From NCBI RefSeq assembly GCF_020520425.1, contig NC_079492.1:66517671-66581670 (forward strand): a DNA stretch of 64,000 bases, written 5' to 3'. This DNA comes from Spinacia oleracea (Eukaryota > Streptophyta > Magnoliopsida > Caryophyllales > Amaranthaceae). The position numbers and the translations under genes were made by a program. A model generated the notes under the pieces. It saw only the letters and a list, made by a program, of their open reading frames with translations. It was not told the origin of the DNA and did no database searches. Shown here piece after piece: positions 35,280 to 48,200 of this stretch (positions within the stretch are counted from its first letter, which is position 1; each line of letters opens with the position of its first letter).

Positions 35280-35845
35280 CTTTCAACTTTTCATGCTGTC
35301 TAATCTAATGTTGATCTACCTCTATTTCAACTTTTCATACTGTCTAATGTGTATCTCCCTAGTTTGTGGAGTCATTTTTTCGGATATCAGATATGTGTGG
35401 CACAACTAAAAGACATAAAAGGAAGTATCATTCATGTTAAAAAAATACCATTATGTAAAAAAAAGTATCACTTTTGTTTAAAAAAGTACCATTCAATTTC
35501 TTTTAGTTTTATTTTTTATTTTTTATTTTGTCTTTTGCTATGATATGCATTTGCAAGCACATATCAAATATCCGAAAATACTTACTCGTTTGTTTAATGA
35601 TGTGTTTCATGAGGGCGAAGAGGTCAATATCTGATATGTATTTCAAGATACATATTACCCTACTAAACGACATAGATATAAGACAAAAATGAAAGTAGGT
35701 GCCATTTTAATGCCATTTTTCAAAAATCAATGCCATTTCCCAAAGACGGATGACATTTTCAAGAAATATTGATTTTGTCCTTTAGTGTTTGTCTTTTCCC
35801 TATTTTATCGTTTAGTGAGTAATATGTATTTGTGAAATACATATC
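35280..35845. other. Intergenic, AT-rich
   Basis: Begins with a short tandem duplication (CAACTTTTCATGCTGTCTAAT / CAACTTTTCATACTGTCTAAT). The rest is low-complexity sequence with repeated TACCATT and TGCCATTTT words. Ends with ATATC (35841-35845), the target site of gypsy copy B. Confidence 0.5.
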
Positions 35846-37303
35846 TGTAGACACCTACTTTTGTCCCCATTCCCGAAAGGGAAAGGTTCGATGATGAAAG
35901 CATAAATCTCCACTTGACAACGCATCTCCTATAAAATAAACGAATCTCGATTCCCCATTTCATTTCACCCGAAACCTGCTATTTATGGAAACCTGCTAAA
36001 AATAGTAACTGCCGTAAAAGGTAGCTTCTAAAAGTGGCAAATCATAAAGCATAGAAACCTGTCAGAATTAGGTGTTGCATTCTAACATAAATCCTAAAAT
36101 GAGATAGAAAACCGCGAGAATCCTATTCCTAATAGGATTCGGAAATAAGAGTTACGTATTAATTAAAATCCTAACGAGCCTAGAGTTCGTAACGGGCCCA
36201 GACGCGTTCCGTCATAAAATTGATACGCGCTAAAAGACTCGATTAAATCTCAAACTCTACGGATTTCAGGAATCCGAATCTGACTAAAGAAAACAGCCCA
36301 GACCCTATTTTCAACGCCTGGCTCTGGGCGCCGAAATCTTCGGCGCCCAGGCCTGGGCGCTGAAAATACCTGGGTACGTGTTTTTTGCTAATTCTTTGTG
36401 GATTAGAACTCTGCAATTCTATCTTTCCACGAACTCTTCCCTATAAATAGACCCCTAAAATTTGACGTAAAGGACACAACACATAATTATATTCTGAGTA
36501 TTGACTCCAACCCTTAGCCTAAGCCTCTCGCTGCGAAATTGTTCACGCGTTCTGTCGCAATCGATCCATAAATCGAACAGAACGTATCCTGTCCCATAAT
36601 TGAGATTCGTTAAATAAAAAGGAGAAATAGCAAAGTCAAAGTGGTTAGTTTTCTGAGAATCGTGACGCACCTCTCAAGGGTGCGTCGTAATGTGTCCCTT
36701 CTCGATGATTTAACAGCTTTCCTCGCCTTTTTATGAACTGTTAAACTAACCTAATCTGATTGTTCTATCACGCCTAACAAATATAATATTTTTGGGAAAT
36801 CGGAATTATCATGCTAGGTCCCTTAATGCTATTTAAATCAGATAATCACGATCGAATTAGTATTATATGTTGCATATTGCTAAAATCAATTCAGATTAGT
36901 TTAATAGTTAACGCATGTCCCTTCAATTATTTATGCTGAGCTAGTAAGGATATCCTGCCTCTGGAGTTATCGACGAGCGAAGTACTCCTCTCGGTAGTTA
37001 CAGTCCCCCGAACCCTCAATCTCTACCTTGCGGGTGTATGTTGAGAGATCCCCACACCAGGGATCACAAGGGAACCTACGGTCGTCGTGGTCAAACATAA
37101 TTGCACTCCCTTTATGTCACGATAACCGGGTTTTGTCAGTTTTTCTCATTGTCGTTAAAAACTGAATGGCGACTCCTATATTACTAGTCAATTGGGTGTA
37201 AACTCACAGGAAATCCAATTACACTTGATTGAATAAAAAGAATCGTCACACCCACGAGGGACGAGGTCACGCATTAGCCTCGTGATTTTTCGACCCCTTC
37301 ACA
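35846..37303 (+). repeat. 5' LTR of gypsy copy B
   Basis: TGTAGACACC..CCCCTTCACA, 1,458 bp, matching the LTR at 4680-6146 nearly throughout. Contains a paired palindrome at about 36305-36370. A TATA-like CCCTATAAATAGACC lies at about 36440, a plausible promoter for the element RNA. Confidence 0.93.
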
Positions 37304-37304
37304 G

Positions 37305-37322
37305 TGGCGACTCTGCTGGGGA
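37305..37322 (+). promoter_or_regulatory. Primer-binding site of gypsy copy B
   Basis: TGGCGACTCTGCTGGGGA starts one base after the LTR. TGGCGACT..GCTGGGGA is the form seen in many plant Tat/Ogre-type gypsy elements. I do not assign the tRNA. Confidence 0.85.
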
Positions 37323-38531
37323 TAGTGAAGGAAATACTCGTGCTTGTAGGTAATCAAAATAGCCGAAGGGTGAAACGATCCTACCCCGCGTTTATTTCCC
37401 CATCAAGTTGGGACGACCTGAAAATCAGCATATTAATGTGAACGGGCAGAACCTCATAACGAATCTCGGCTCCCTTGGGAGTTGGGACTAAGGATACCTT
37501 TTTCCGCCAATAGGGGGGTGCATACGCCGCGCATGTTTTCCACTCGGTACTTGTGCAGGTAGTACACCTATCCCGAACCCAATCGCTCGCTCATTAGGTC
37601 TCTTTCGCCTGCATGCCCCCTTGGCTTGCACTTGCGGGTTGGCCTTTTGAGCGAAATTCCTCTTTTGAAGACACTACCTCGACCGGGGCATGTGTTGGAT
37701 CTACGATAGAAGCGGTACCAAGCCAGGGGCAAATAAACTACCCATAGAAGCCTATCATAAACTACGTGGCATATTTAATTTTCAAATCCATGTTTGTAAT
37801 GTAGTTATGTGTAGCGAAATATGTGATTGTGTGCGACAAACTATCCTAGAAAACCAACGACCTTAAAAATTGCCCAAACATTCATAAACTAATTTGCCAA
37901 AGAGTTATACCGAAACACGTGTTCCGCAAGCCCGAATGATCGCCACAAAAATAAGCGACGCTCGGGACGGCCTGTAACGAATCCCACAAACGCTGTTATG
38001 CGTAAAGGACGTTATTAGGCAAGCACGCAAATCGAAGTCGCATAAACAGAAGACAGAAAACGATAACCAGCCAGGGACGCATTTTCAACGCCCCTGGCTG
38101 GGCGCCAGAAATTCTCACGCCCCTCGCTGGGCGCTGAAGTTGCTGCTTGGCCTTCTGGTCAGGCGCAGCAGCCTCGGTGCCCGCGCGAAAGGAAAATACG
38201 TAGCGCAAAAAAAAAATGTTCATAAAAAGAATTGCTACGAGGGCGTAAGAAAAGCACTCGATTTCAAAAGCGACTCGTGAAAAAAAATTAATAACTCTTT
38301 GTGTCGTTGTTAGGCCTCCTACGACGACCATACACGGCACCAAAACCGAACGTGCTAATAACTATGAATGTCACACGGGCAAGTGTTTCGAAAATCCATA
38401 GAATGACCGAAATAAAAAAAAAAAACCAAAAAGTGTACCGACAAAAGAAAGAGTGAAAAACCAATTTAGAGAGTCGAAGTCTAGACTAAGTAATGCTTGA
38501 AACTTTGGGAACCTAAACTTTAGCTTATCTT
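37323..38531 (+). other. 5' leader of gypsy copy B
   Basis: Non-coding 1.2-kb leader between primer-binding site and gag, with a paired palindrome at about 38084-38135. The minus-strand frame 37996-38343 is a shadow. Confidence 0.7.
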
Positions 38532-40914
38532 ATGCCTAGGACTGGTCCTGCCACTTGGTGCCGATCAGGGAATCAACGGTTAGTGCGTCTCGAAGATACA
38601 TCACCAACATCAGGTTTAGTGACTCCAAGCTCCGTCCATCGTCCCTCATTTCAAGGATCTCCGCTTCCCCAACCTCGATTCGCACCTTCAAACATGTCCA
38701 TCGAAGATTTGCGAGACCAGATGGTCCAAATGACCCAACTTATGGGCCAACTGAAAATGGAAAATGAAAAACCAATACTTCTCCCTCGATCCTGAACCTT
38801 TTCCTGGCAAACTACCAGAAAAGTTCAGTTCATCTGACTTACCAAAGTTCAAGGCCACGGACAACCCCCGTGATCATCTACTGAGCTTTGTGAATACCAT
38901 GAACTTGAAAGGCGTGGACAAGTCCATGTATTTACCTGCCTTTCCTTTGTCCTTGGAACTATCACCAGGACCCTAAGCTCTTCCCCACTTGGGAAGACTT
39001 TGTCAATGTCTTCATCAAGCAATACTCGTCGAACATGGATTTCCAAGTTACCATGCGCGAGCTAGAAGTTCTCTTCCAAAAGAAAAACGAGGGTTTCACG
39101 ACCTACTTTGCTAGATGGAGGGACCAGGCGGCCCAGCTAATCAATAGGCCTCCCGAAACAGAATTGGTCCAAAAATTTATCGACAACCTGGACCCGGCTT
39201 ACAAACAACACCTTAGGTACCTGGGACTTGACACTTTCAAAAGAGCTTATGATGTGGGAATAAAGATCGAGGACGACCTCGCCAAAACCATACAGAGCAA
39301 ACCCACATATAAGACCAACACCTATAATCGGGGTAACACATCCCAAGCCCAAGAAGTCCATGCTGTAGAAGAGACTCCCGCCCGAAGAAACCCTGGAAGA
39401 TGGGTCCGAGACCGAAAGTTTGCCCCACTCGGGTCGACTTTGGTACAAGCCTTTGAAAGACTAACCAATCAAGGAAAGTTGAGACCTATAGGCCCCACCC
39501 GTGACCCTCCTGTCAAAAGCAAATATTGGGTCGAAGGTACTTACTGCAAATTCCATCAAGGAAGTGGGCATTACACTGAAAACTGCTGGAATCTAAAACA
39601 TATGATCCAGGACATGATAGAGGATGAAGTGATACCTCTCCCTAACGTTGGCAAACCCAACAACAACAAGAGCCCACTCGGCTCTTGTCACATCTCTCTC
39701 GACCAACCAGAGAATTTTGATCCCACGGTGTATATTACACCTCAAGGTGCACCACTCGCTGTGGTCCCTATGGATCGAATCGAGAGGGAAGTGTGCGGTG
39801 TGTGGAATGATGATGCTGAAGATATTTACCTATCTCAAGTCTCGGGCCAGGACCTCTTCACTGAAACTTGGCCTGGGTATGCTCTCATTGACACCACCCC
39901 CCCAGGAGCCCGAGGTCGACAACCTCACCCGATCCGGAAGGATATACCAACCGGATATTCACCCACCTCCTATGGACGACATCCCGGTTAGGCAAACTTC
40001 TGAGAATGGACGGCACGCCACCGTCACGGAAGTCATTGAAAATCCTCTCCTGAAACAACTAAAAAGAACCAAGGCCGAGATTACCATCTGGGATCTTATG
40101 TGTACTTCAAAGGAACATCGCGAAAAGCTTATTCGCTCACTTGACCTCATCTCAGTACTTACAGATATCACACCTGACTCATTGGTTAGCCATGTCACGA
40201 GAGATGCCGGAGAAAAGGCCATAGTTTTCACTGATAAAGACTTACCCAAAGAGGGGGGTGCTCACAATAAAGCCCTTTACCTAGTGGTTGGATGCAAAGG
40301 ACAAAACATCCCCCTAGCGCTCGTAGATAATGGTTCGGCGGTTAACGTCTGCCCATTGCGAACCGCCCATTACTTGGGGCTAGGAAACGATGACTTCCAA
40401 ACCTCCACGCAAGGGGTACGAGCTTATGATAACTCCCGAAGCCCTGTATTGGGAAAAATCAACCTTACCATACAAACCGGGCCTGTGGCACGCACCACGT
40501 AGTTTCAAATAATCCACATCAAGCCCACTTTCAACCTCCTCTTGGGGCGACCTTAGCTCCATGGCTTGGGAGGTGTGGCTTCTACCTTGCACCAAATGGT
40601 TAAACTTAACCATAACGGGGTAATACTAGAAATCCGCGCCCCTCCTCTCGACGTCAGTTGTACTATGGTTGGAACGGCCGAGACTGCAGACGATCTTTAT
40701 GGGTTTCAAATGGAAGAAACAATCCAGTTCATCGAAGATTATGATCCAGCATTCCTAGACCCGCATGCATCCCGAGTCATCCCTAGAATGCTGTTAGCTC
40801 AAGGTTATTTCCCAGGAACCCCATTGGGCATAAGGAAGAAGGAATACACATTCCATCCTTTTCCCGACAAATCTACTCCCTTTGGCTTAGGTTATGAACC
40901 AACGGAGGAAGATA
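38532..40914 (+). pseudogene. Gypsy Gag-protease, disrupted, cut by the CACTA
   Basis: Gag starts MPRTGPATWCRSGNQ (38532) and shifts frame near 38764-38795, again near 38975-39035 and at a C-run near 39895-39903. The capsid region, NMDFQVTMRELEVLFQKKNE to ATYFARWRDQ-like and FIDNLDPAYKQHL, is the Retrotrans_gag domain of Tat-type elements. A variant zinc knuckle reads CKFHQGSGHYTENC (about 39544-39587). Retropepsin follows, with active-site LVDNGSAVNVCP at about 40321-40356. LLGRP then meets a stop where tryptophan is usual (about 40553), and another stop lies at about 40500. The 40566-40914 frame continues without domains I recognise until the CACTA at 40915, and the same frame resumes at 56846. 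Gag forms the particle and the protease cleaves it; this copy can do neither. Confidence 0.85.
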
Positions 40915-40938
40915 CACTAGTGGAAAAAATACCTGTTG
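40915..40938. repeat. CACTA left terminal inverted repeat
   Basis: CACTAGTGGAAAAAA then TACCTGTTG; the right end reads the same on the minus strand except two mismatches (TA against CC). These ends are the transposase cleavage sites. Confidence 0.95.
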
Positions 40939-41265
40939 AGGGGGGCATTTTGGGTTTATTGAGGCGAACAAGGCCCGCTGCGACAGACGTAGCTTCAACA
41001 GCTCAGTGATCTGTTGAGGCGGGCTTTGTTCGCCTCAACAGGTGATCTGTTGTGGGGGGCTTTCAAAAGCCCGCCTCAAAAACCTCTACAGAAAGCGCGA
41101 AAATAAGGACCTGTTGAGGGGGGCATTTAAGAAGCCCGCCTCAACAGCCTCCTCTGTTGAGGCTCACTTCTTAAATGCCCCCCTCAACAGGTCCTTATTT
41201 TTGCGCCAAAAGTTCATATGTTGTTGAGGCGTACATTAAAAGCCCCCTTCAACAACATTAATTTT
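40937..41265. repeat. CACTA left subterminal repeats
   Basis: At least ten copies of TTGAGG(C/G)GGGC or its complement GCCC(G/C)CCTCAA, several as facing pairs forming hairpins (for example 41009-41040 and 41103-41142). In En/Spm elements such clusters bind the accessory protein TnpA. Function here is by analogy. Confidence 0.85.
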
Positions 41266-41269
41266 TTTT

Positions 41270-41779
41270 TTCCAAATTCTTTTAAAATATAAAATAGGCG
41301 GCAATAACCACAACTAGATATATACTCCATTGAGTATTGAAACCTGTACCCAATCAACACCAAAATAGCAAAGGTATGAATCTGCTTATCTTTGATAAAT
41401 AAATCATTACATTAACTTCATTTATATTAACCCAACAGAGCAAAGCGTATATATAGTACGTATGTTTACAATTTTTAAACACCTAGCTAGTCTAACAAAT
41501 TACAACTAATATTAACAACTAAAGACAAAAGGCTAGAGAGCTAATCTAACAAATGTCTCTAATCCAGCCACTTAGGTCCCTTTAGATCATGCATTACAAA
41601 CCTTAAGTAAGGTCGTGTTGACTTTCTTCCAATCGACTCGATCCCTAGCCTGCAAGTTGCATGGAAGGAAAATATATATGAGTACCAAAGTTTACACTCA
41701 CGATATTGTCTTTACATTCCATTGAAGCATAAAATTAAAAGATATAGTTGCAGACTATAGAGATAATTAAGTACGTTGT
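41270..41779. other. CACTA interior, no gene seen
   Basis: AT-rich sequence between the subterminal repeats and the 161-bp array. No coding signal. Confidence 0.6.
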
Positions 41780-44700
41780 TGACCTATAACGACCCAATGA
41801 GCCTTAAATGTGCATACGTAGATTAGAATGAGTTTTAGAAAGTTAAAGCTATGTATATTAGTAATGTAATAAGAATCAAATGAGTCCTTAGGTTCTTTAG
41901 TTCAAAGTTGGGAGCGGAAATGTCATTTTAGCTCTAAACATGACCTATAACGACATAATGAGCCTTAAATGTGCATAAATAGATTCGAATGAGTTTTAGA
42001 AAGTTAAAACTATGTATATTAGTCATGTAATAAGAATCAAATGAGTCCTTAGGTTTTTTAGTTCAAAGTTGGGAGCGGAAATGTCATTTTAGCTCTAAAC
42101 ATGACCTATAACGACCTAATGAGCCTTAAATGTGCATAAATAGATTCGAATGAGTTTTAGAAAGTTAAAACTATGTATATTAGTCATGTAATAAGAATCA
42201 AATGAGTCCTTAGGTTCTTTAGTTCAAAGTTGGGAGCGGAAATGTCATTTTAGCTCTAAACATGACCTATAACGACCTAATGAGCCTTAAATGTGCATAA
42301 ATAGATTCGAATGAGTTTTAGAAAGTTAAAACTATGTATATTAGTCATGTAATAAGAATCAAATGAGTCCTTAGGTTCTTTAGTTCAAAGTTGGGAGCGG
42401 AAATGTCATTTTAGCTCTAAACATGACCTATAACGACCTAATGAGCCTTAAATGTGCATAAATAGATTCGAATGAGTTTTAGAAAGTTTTAACTATGCAT
42501 ATTAGACATGTAATAAGAATCAAATGAGTCCTTAGGTTTTTTAGTTCAAAGTTGGGAGCGGAAATGTCATTTTAGCTCTAAACATGACCTATAACGACCT
42601 AATGAGCCTTAAATGTGCATAAATAGATTCGAATGAGTTTTAGAAAGTTTTAACTATGCATATTAATCATGTAATAAGAATCAAATGAGTCCTTAGGTTC
42701 TTTAGTTCAAAGTTGGGAGCGAAATTTCATTTTAGCTCTAAACATGACCTATAACGACCTAATGAGCCTTAAATGTGCATAAATAGATTCGAATGAGTTT
42801 TAGAAAGTTTTAACTATGCATATTAGACATGTAATAAGAATCAAATGAGTCCTTAGGTTCTTTAGTTCAAAGTTGGGAGCGGAAATGTCATTTTAGCTCT
42901 AAACATGACCTATAACGACCTAATGAGCCTTAAATGTGCATAAATAGATTCGAATGAGTTTTAGAAAGTTTTAACTATGCATATTAGACATGTAATAAGA
43001 ATCAAATGAGTCCTTAGGTTCTTTAGTTCAAAGTTGGGAGCGGAAATGTCATTTTAGCTCTAAACATGACCTATAACGACCTAATGAGCCTTAAATGTGC
43101 ATAAATAGATTCGAATGAGTTTTAGAAAGTTAAAACTATGCATATTAATCATGTAATAAGAATCAAATGAGTCCTTAGGTTTTTTAGTTCAAAGTTGGGA
43201 GCGGAAATGTCATTTTAGCTCTAAACATGACCTATAACGACCTAATGAGCCTTAAATGTGCATAAATAGATTCGAATGAGTTTTAGAAAGTTAAAACTAT
43301 GCATATTAGACATGTAATAAGAATCAAATGAGTCCTTAGGTTCTTTAGTTCAAAGTTGGGAGCGGAAATGTCATTTTAACTCTAAACATGACCTATAACG
43401 ACCTAATGAGCCTTAAATGTGCATAAATAGATTCGAATGAGTCTTAGAAAGTTAAAACTATGTATATTAATCATGTAATAAGAATCAAATGAGTCCTTAG
43501 GTTTTTTAGTTCAAAGTTGGGAGCGGAAATGTCATTTTAGCTCTAAACATGACCTATAACGACCTAATGAGCCTTAAATGTGCATAAATAGATTCGAATG
43601 AGTTTTAGAAAGTTAAAACTATGTATATTAGTCATGTAATAAGAATCAAATGAGTCCTTAGGTTCTTTAGTTCAAAGTTGGGAGCGGAAATGTCATTTTA
43701 GCTCTAAACATGACCTATAACGACCTAATGAGCCTTAAATGTGCATAAATAGATTCGAATGAGTTTTAGAAAGTTTTAACTATGCATATTAGACATGTAA
43801 TAAGAATCAAATGAGTCCTTAGGTTCTTTAGTTCAAAGTTGGGAGCGGAAATGTCATTTTAGCTCTAAACATGACCTATAACGACCTAATGAGCCTTAAA
43901 TGTGCATAAATAGATTCGAATGAGTTTTAGAAAGTTTTAACTATGCATATTAGACATGTAATAAGAATCAAATGAGTCCTTAGGTTCTTTAGTTCAGAGT
44001 TGGGAGCGGAAATGTCATTTTAGCTCTAAACATGACCTATAACGACCTAATGAGCCTTAAATGTGCATAAATAGATTCGAATGAGTTTTAGAAAGTTAAA
44101 ACTATGCATATTAATCATGTAATAAGAATCAAATGAGTCCTTAGGTTTTTTAGTTCAAAGTTGGGAGCGGAAATGTCATTTTAGCTCTAAACATGACCTA
44201 TAACGACCTAATGAGCCTTAAATGTGCATAATAGATTCGAATGAGTTTTAGAAAGTTAAAACTATGTATATTAGTCATGTAATAAGAATCAAATGAGTCC
44301 TTAGGTTCTTTAGTTCAAAGTTGGGAGCGGAAATGTCATTTTAGCTCTAAACATGACCTATAACGACCTAATGAGCCTTAAATGTGCATAAATAGATTCG
44401 AATGAGTTTTAGAAAGTTTTAACTATGCATATTAGACATGTAATAAGAATCAAATGAGTCCTTAGGTTCTTTAGTTCAAAGTTGGGAGCGGAAATGTCAT
44501 TTTAGCTCTAAACATGACCTATAACGACCTAATGAGCCTTAAATGTGCATAAATAGATTCGAATGAGTTTTAGAAAGTTTTAACTATGCATATTAGACAT
44601 GTAATAAGAATCAAATGAGTCCTTAGGTTCTTTAGTTCAAAGTTGGGAGCGGAAATGTCATTTTAGCTCTAAACATGACCTATAACGACCTAATGAGCCT

Positions 44701-44997
44701 TAAATGTGCATAAATAGATTCGAATGAGTTTTAGAAAGTTTTAACTATGCATATTAGACATGTAATAAGAATCAAATGAGTCCTTAGGTTCTTTAGTTCA
44801 GAGTTGGGAGCGGAAATGTCATTTTAGCTCTAAACATGACCTATAACGACCTAATGAGCCTTAAATGTGCATAAATAGATTCGAATGAGTTTTAGAAAGT
44901 TAAAACTATGCATATTAGACATGTAATAAGAATCAAATGAGTCCTTAGGTTTTTTAGTTCAAAGTTGGGAGCGGAAATGTCATTTTAGCTCTAAACA
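41780..44997. repeat. 161-bp tandem array, 20 copies
   Basis: Each unit starts TGACCTATAACGACCTAATG and ends AGCTCTAAACA. Starts at 41780, 41941, 42102, 42263 and 42424 give an exact 161-bp period; two single-base deletions shift later units. The last unit starts at 44837. Variants alternate between a few forms (AAAACTATGTATATTAGTC against TTTAACTATGCATATTAGAC), which suggests expansion by multi-unit duplication. No reading frame. Lies downstream of the stop of the Ulp1-domain gene. Confidence 0.97.
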
Positions 44998-45203
44998 GAA
45001 GCAAACAGAGGAGAAACACACAGATGGAAGTGAAATTCTAAAGACCACCAGATCAGAATTCACATGCAACAGCAGCAAGACCAGCAGATTAGTATTCAAA
45101 GCAATAAATTAGCAAATCCAGCAGACTTGTAATTATGGAAAAATTAAAGAACTTTACCAAATCCATGAAGATATAAACGCTTCCATCTTTGTGTCTAAAC
45201 AAC
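44998..45203 (-). other. 3' flank of the Ulp1-domain gene
   Basis: About 200 bases between the array and the stop codon, probably the 3' UTR of the minus-strand gene. No other feature. Confidence 0.5.
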
Positions 45204-48200
45204 CTAAGTAAATAAATACTCGGTTGTAAAAAACTTAGCCCATTGCTCACGAACCACATCTATTTCCTCATCGGTATAAGGCGCATTTCTTGGAGTGTAA
45301 GCCTGAAATAAGTAACATGATAAGTAATGCTACTTGTAAATTAAGAATTCTACTACGTAAAAGTACTAGTATTAGTAGTTCAACTAACATATGGTAAAAG
45401 AACGAACATTGTCTAACCGCTCATCAGTGTTATGGTGTAACGTGACTATTTCATGCATGAACTTCATAACGTAATAGCCACACTCGTGGGCGCCGACTTG
45501 TTGAGCACACTGATTTGGAGATAAATCATAAATTATATATCCAAGTAGTTACCCAAAAAAAAAAGTAAAGCTAATTAGTAAGCATGATATACCTTTACAT
45601 GGAAGCCTTTCAACCCCTGCATAGTCGCTCTATTCGGACAAATCCCATCATTAAACTTGTACACTTGGTATGCCCTGGAAGTTGAGTAAAACTTCATGAA
45701 TCTGATTCGGCACGAAAAGAAATAACTTAAAAAGAATTGAAAGTAACTTACAAACACAAGATTCCCCATGCACTATTTTCTCGGTTGGAACCTATCGCAG
45801 AGTCGAAAATATACGCACAACCTCTACGTAGGTCTAACACGTACAAAATCCAATGATTTCTGCATTATATATAAATGTTATTGCAACCTTATGCATGAAA
45901 ATAACAATAACATAGCTATTTACCAAATATCGATCAATCTCTAACACTTACTCTTGATGGTATGGGATCAAAAACCACTTGGTAATGTTAGGATCACCCT
46001 TCTTCTCCTTTTCAATTTCAGCATTGAAAACTACTTTCAAATACATTGATGCAGCCTGAGGGTTGGCCTTGATTCTAGAGCTTGACATTGCCTCGGGACA
46101 AACAAACCCAATCTGAGAGTTGTCAAATGCAAAGGTGTGTTCGTGGAATAAACACCTACAAAGTAAATGTATAATGCAAAAATTTCAAAAACTATTATAG
46201 TTGACAAAACCAAAAACAAAAATATCGATGGAAAAGTTTACATCATATAGACTTGGATCACTGAAATGTTGAGGCACGCCCCTCTAAGGAACTCTTCAAC
46301 GTCAACCTCATTTACATAAGTTTGTCGATCTTCGTCATAATGCCAAACCGAAGCGGGCAATGGGATTGAAGTATTTTTATATACATCACCGGGCGCCGTA
46401 TTGATGATAAACTTCAAATAATTGCATGATGGGCCAAGACCTTGAATTGTGTCGTCTGCCAAATTTTGCTTCTTACTTTTGGCGGCTGATTCTTCAGTTT
46501 TACGATCACAACTACCTACCATCTCTTTGGCCGTCTTAGAGTTCTTCGACTTCGATTTCGACTCCAACTTATTTGAGCATGAATTTCCCTGTAACAATAA
46601 TGTTAAGCTAGCATGAAAAGTTCAGTTTTGATTTCAGTGTTGAAGCACAGGGGAGTGGGAAGCATATGGTTTACCTTGGCCGTTAACTTCAGTGTTGTCT
46701 TCTCTTTGGACCCTAAATCAAGTGTTGCCTTCTCTTTGACAATTAATTCTGTTGTCTTATCTTTGACAACTAATTCTGTTGTCTTCTCTTTGACAATTAA
46801 TTCGTTTTTCTTCCCTTTGGAGCTACCAACCACCTCTTCAAAAATCTGACTCCTGGACTTCTTTGTTGGGCGTGGAGTAGAGTACTCCTAAACAGAGGTA
46901 GAAACCAAAGGAGTTCAAGGCTCTGAATCTAATTCTAAACAGATGCATAACGCAATGAATGACAATTAATAATAAAAAAGTTATACCTCGTCTTCTTCGA
47001 AAATCACCAAGTGAATTGGCCATTGCACAAAACTAGCAAGAGCCCTGCCTAAGTTATTGAATCCATCTCCAGTAGGTACCGGAAGAGTGTCATCATCATG
47101 TCCGTCGTAAATACAATCAACTTGGACCTTATAATGACTAGGCTTCATCGATCTAAAGTGTTGGTGCAACGAACCATCCAATGGGTACGCCATACCATCT
47201 GCCACTATCACTTTGTTACCCAAAACTTTATCCTCAAGGGCAAGACGACATGGAGTTATGGCCTTCACAAATAAATTTACAAAATTTCAGAAATCACTAC
47301 AAAGTACAATATTAAAAACCTAGCTAGGGGTGTTTTGAGTGTATGCACTATAGAGAATATATACCTTCAGCTCGCGTGGTTGCTGCGATGAACTCGGACA
47401 ACAGGTTACGAGTGCACGGTTAACATCAAACTCATCACTTACAAGAGCAGAATCAAGTGCGGGGGTAGAGAGGGTGTGTAGTTGACCGGTTGCTTTCAAT
47501 GTGGCTAGTTGGTTTTGGAGGGCCTCCGCCACCTTTCTCTCTAATTGATCTTCAAACTCCCTTCTCACCGAAGCTCTGATTGATTCGATAGCCTCCGGTG
47601 ATGGTTCAATATGGCCACATCTACTACTTCGGTCTATTGGACCGAAAGCAACTTTGTAACCGACATTAACTCCACCTGTTGCCTTGACACGCCCACGGTG
47701 ATCCTTTTTTCCCATAGCCTTGGTGAGGGCATCTTCTCCCTGGGTGAATGAAATATTTCCTTTTCCCTCTTCTTCTATGTACTCCAACTATAAGAATTAG
47801 GAAAGTAAAAATTAGATGGTATACATGATGGAAAGGAGAAGCAATCTTAGCAATAGAACTAGGAATTAGGAAAGAAAAGGATATAGAACGTAAAATTTCA
47901 TATGCACTTACAGCCATCTTAGCAATATTTACGGCTTCTTTATCATTCGGGTCAACTTCCCACTTTCCCTCTTTGTTTTTAACTTGATGAGCCAAGATCC
48001 ACTCTACTGATCTAAACTTCTTAAATCTATCTGGCGCTGTGGTGAGTGATGAGGTCACTGAGGAGGAGCCACTTGAGAGGGTTAAAGCTGCCTCTGGCGG
48101 TAGTCGCCCATCATTTATCCACTCTGGTCTCTTTCTAACATAACCCTTTTGGCCTGTGCGATGTGGGTGCTTGTTTTGTAATGCACTTTTACTTGCTTTT

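Noticed and set aside
41780-44997. Regular tandem array resembling a CRISPR at first glance
   Set aside because: Units are directly adjacent, 161 bp long, without unique spacers, and the genome is a plant one.
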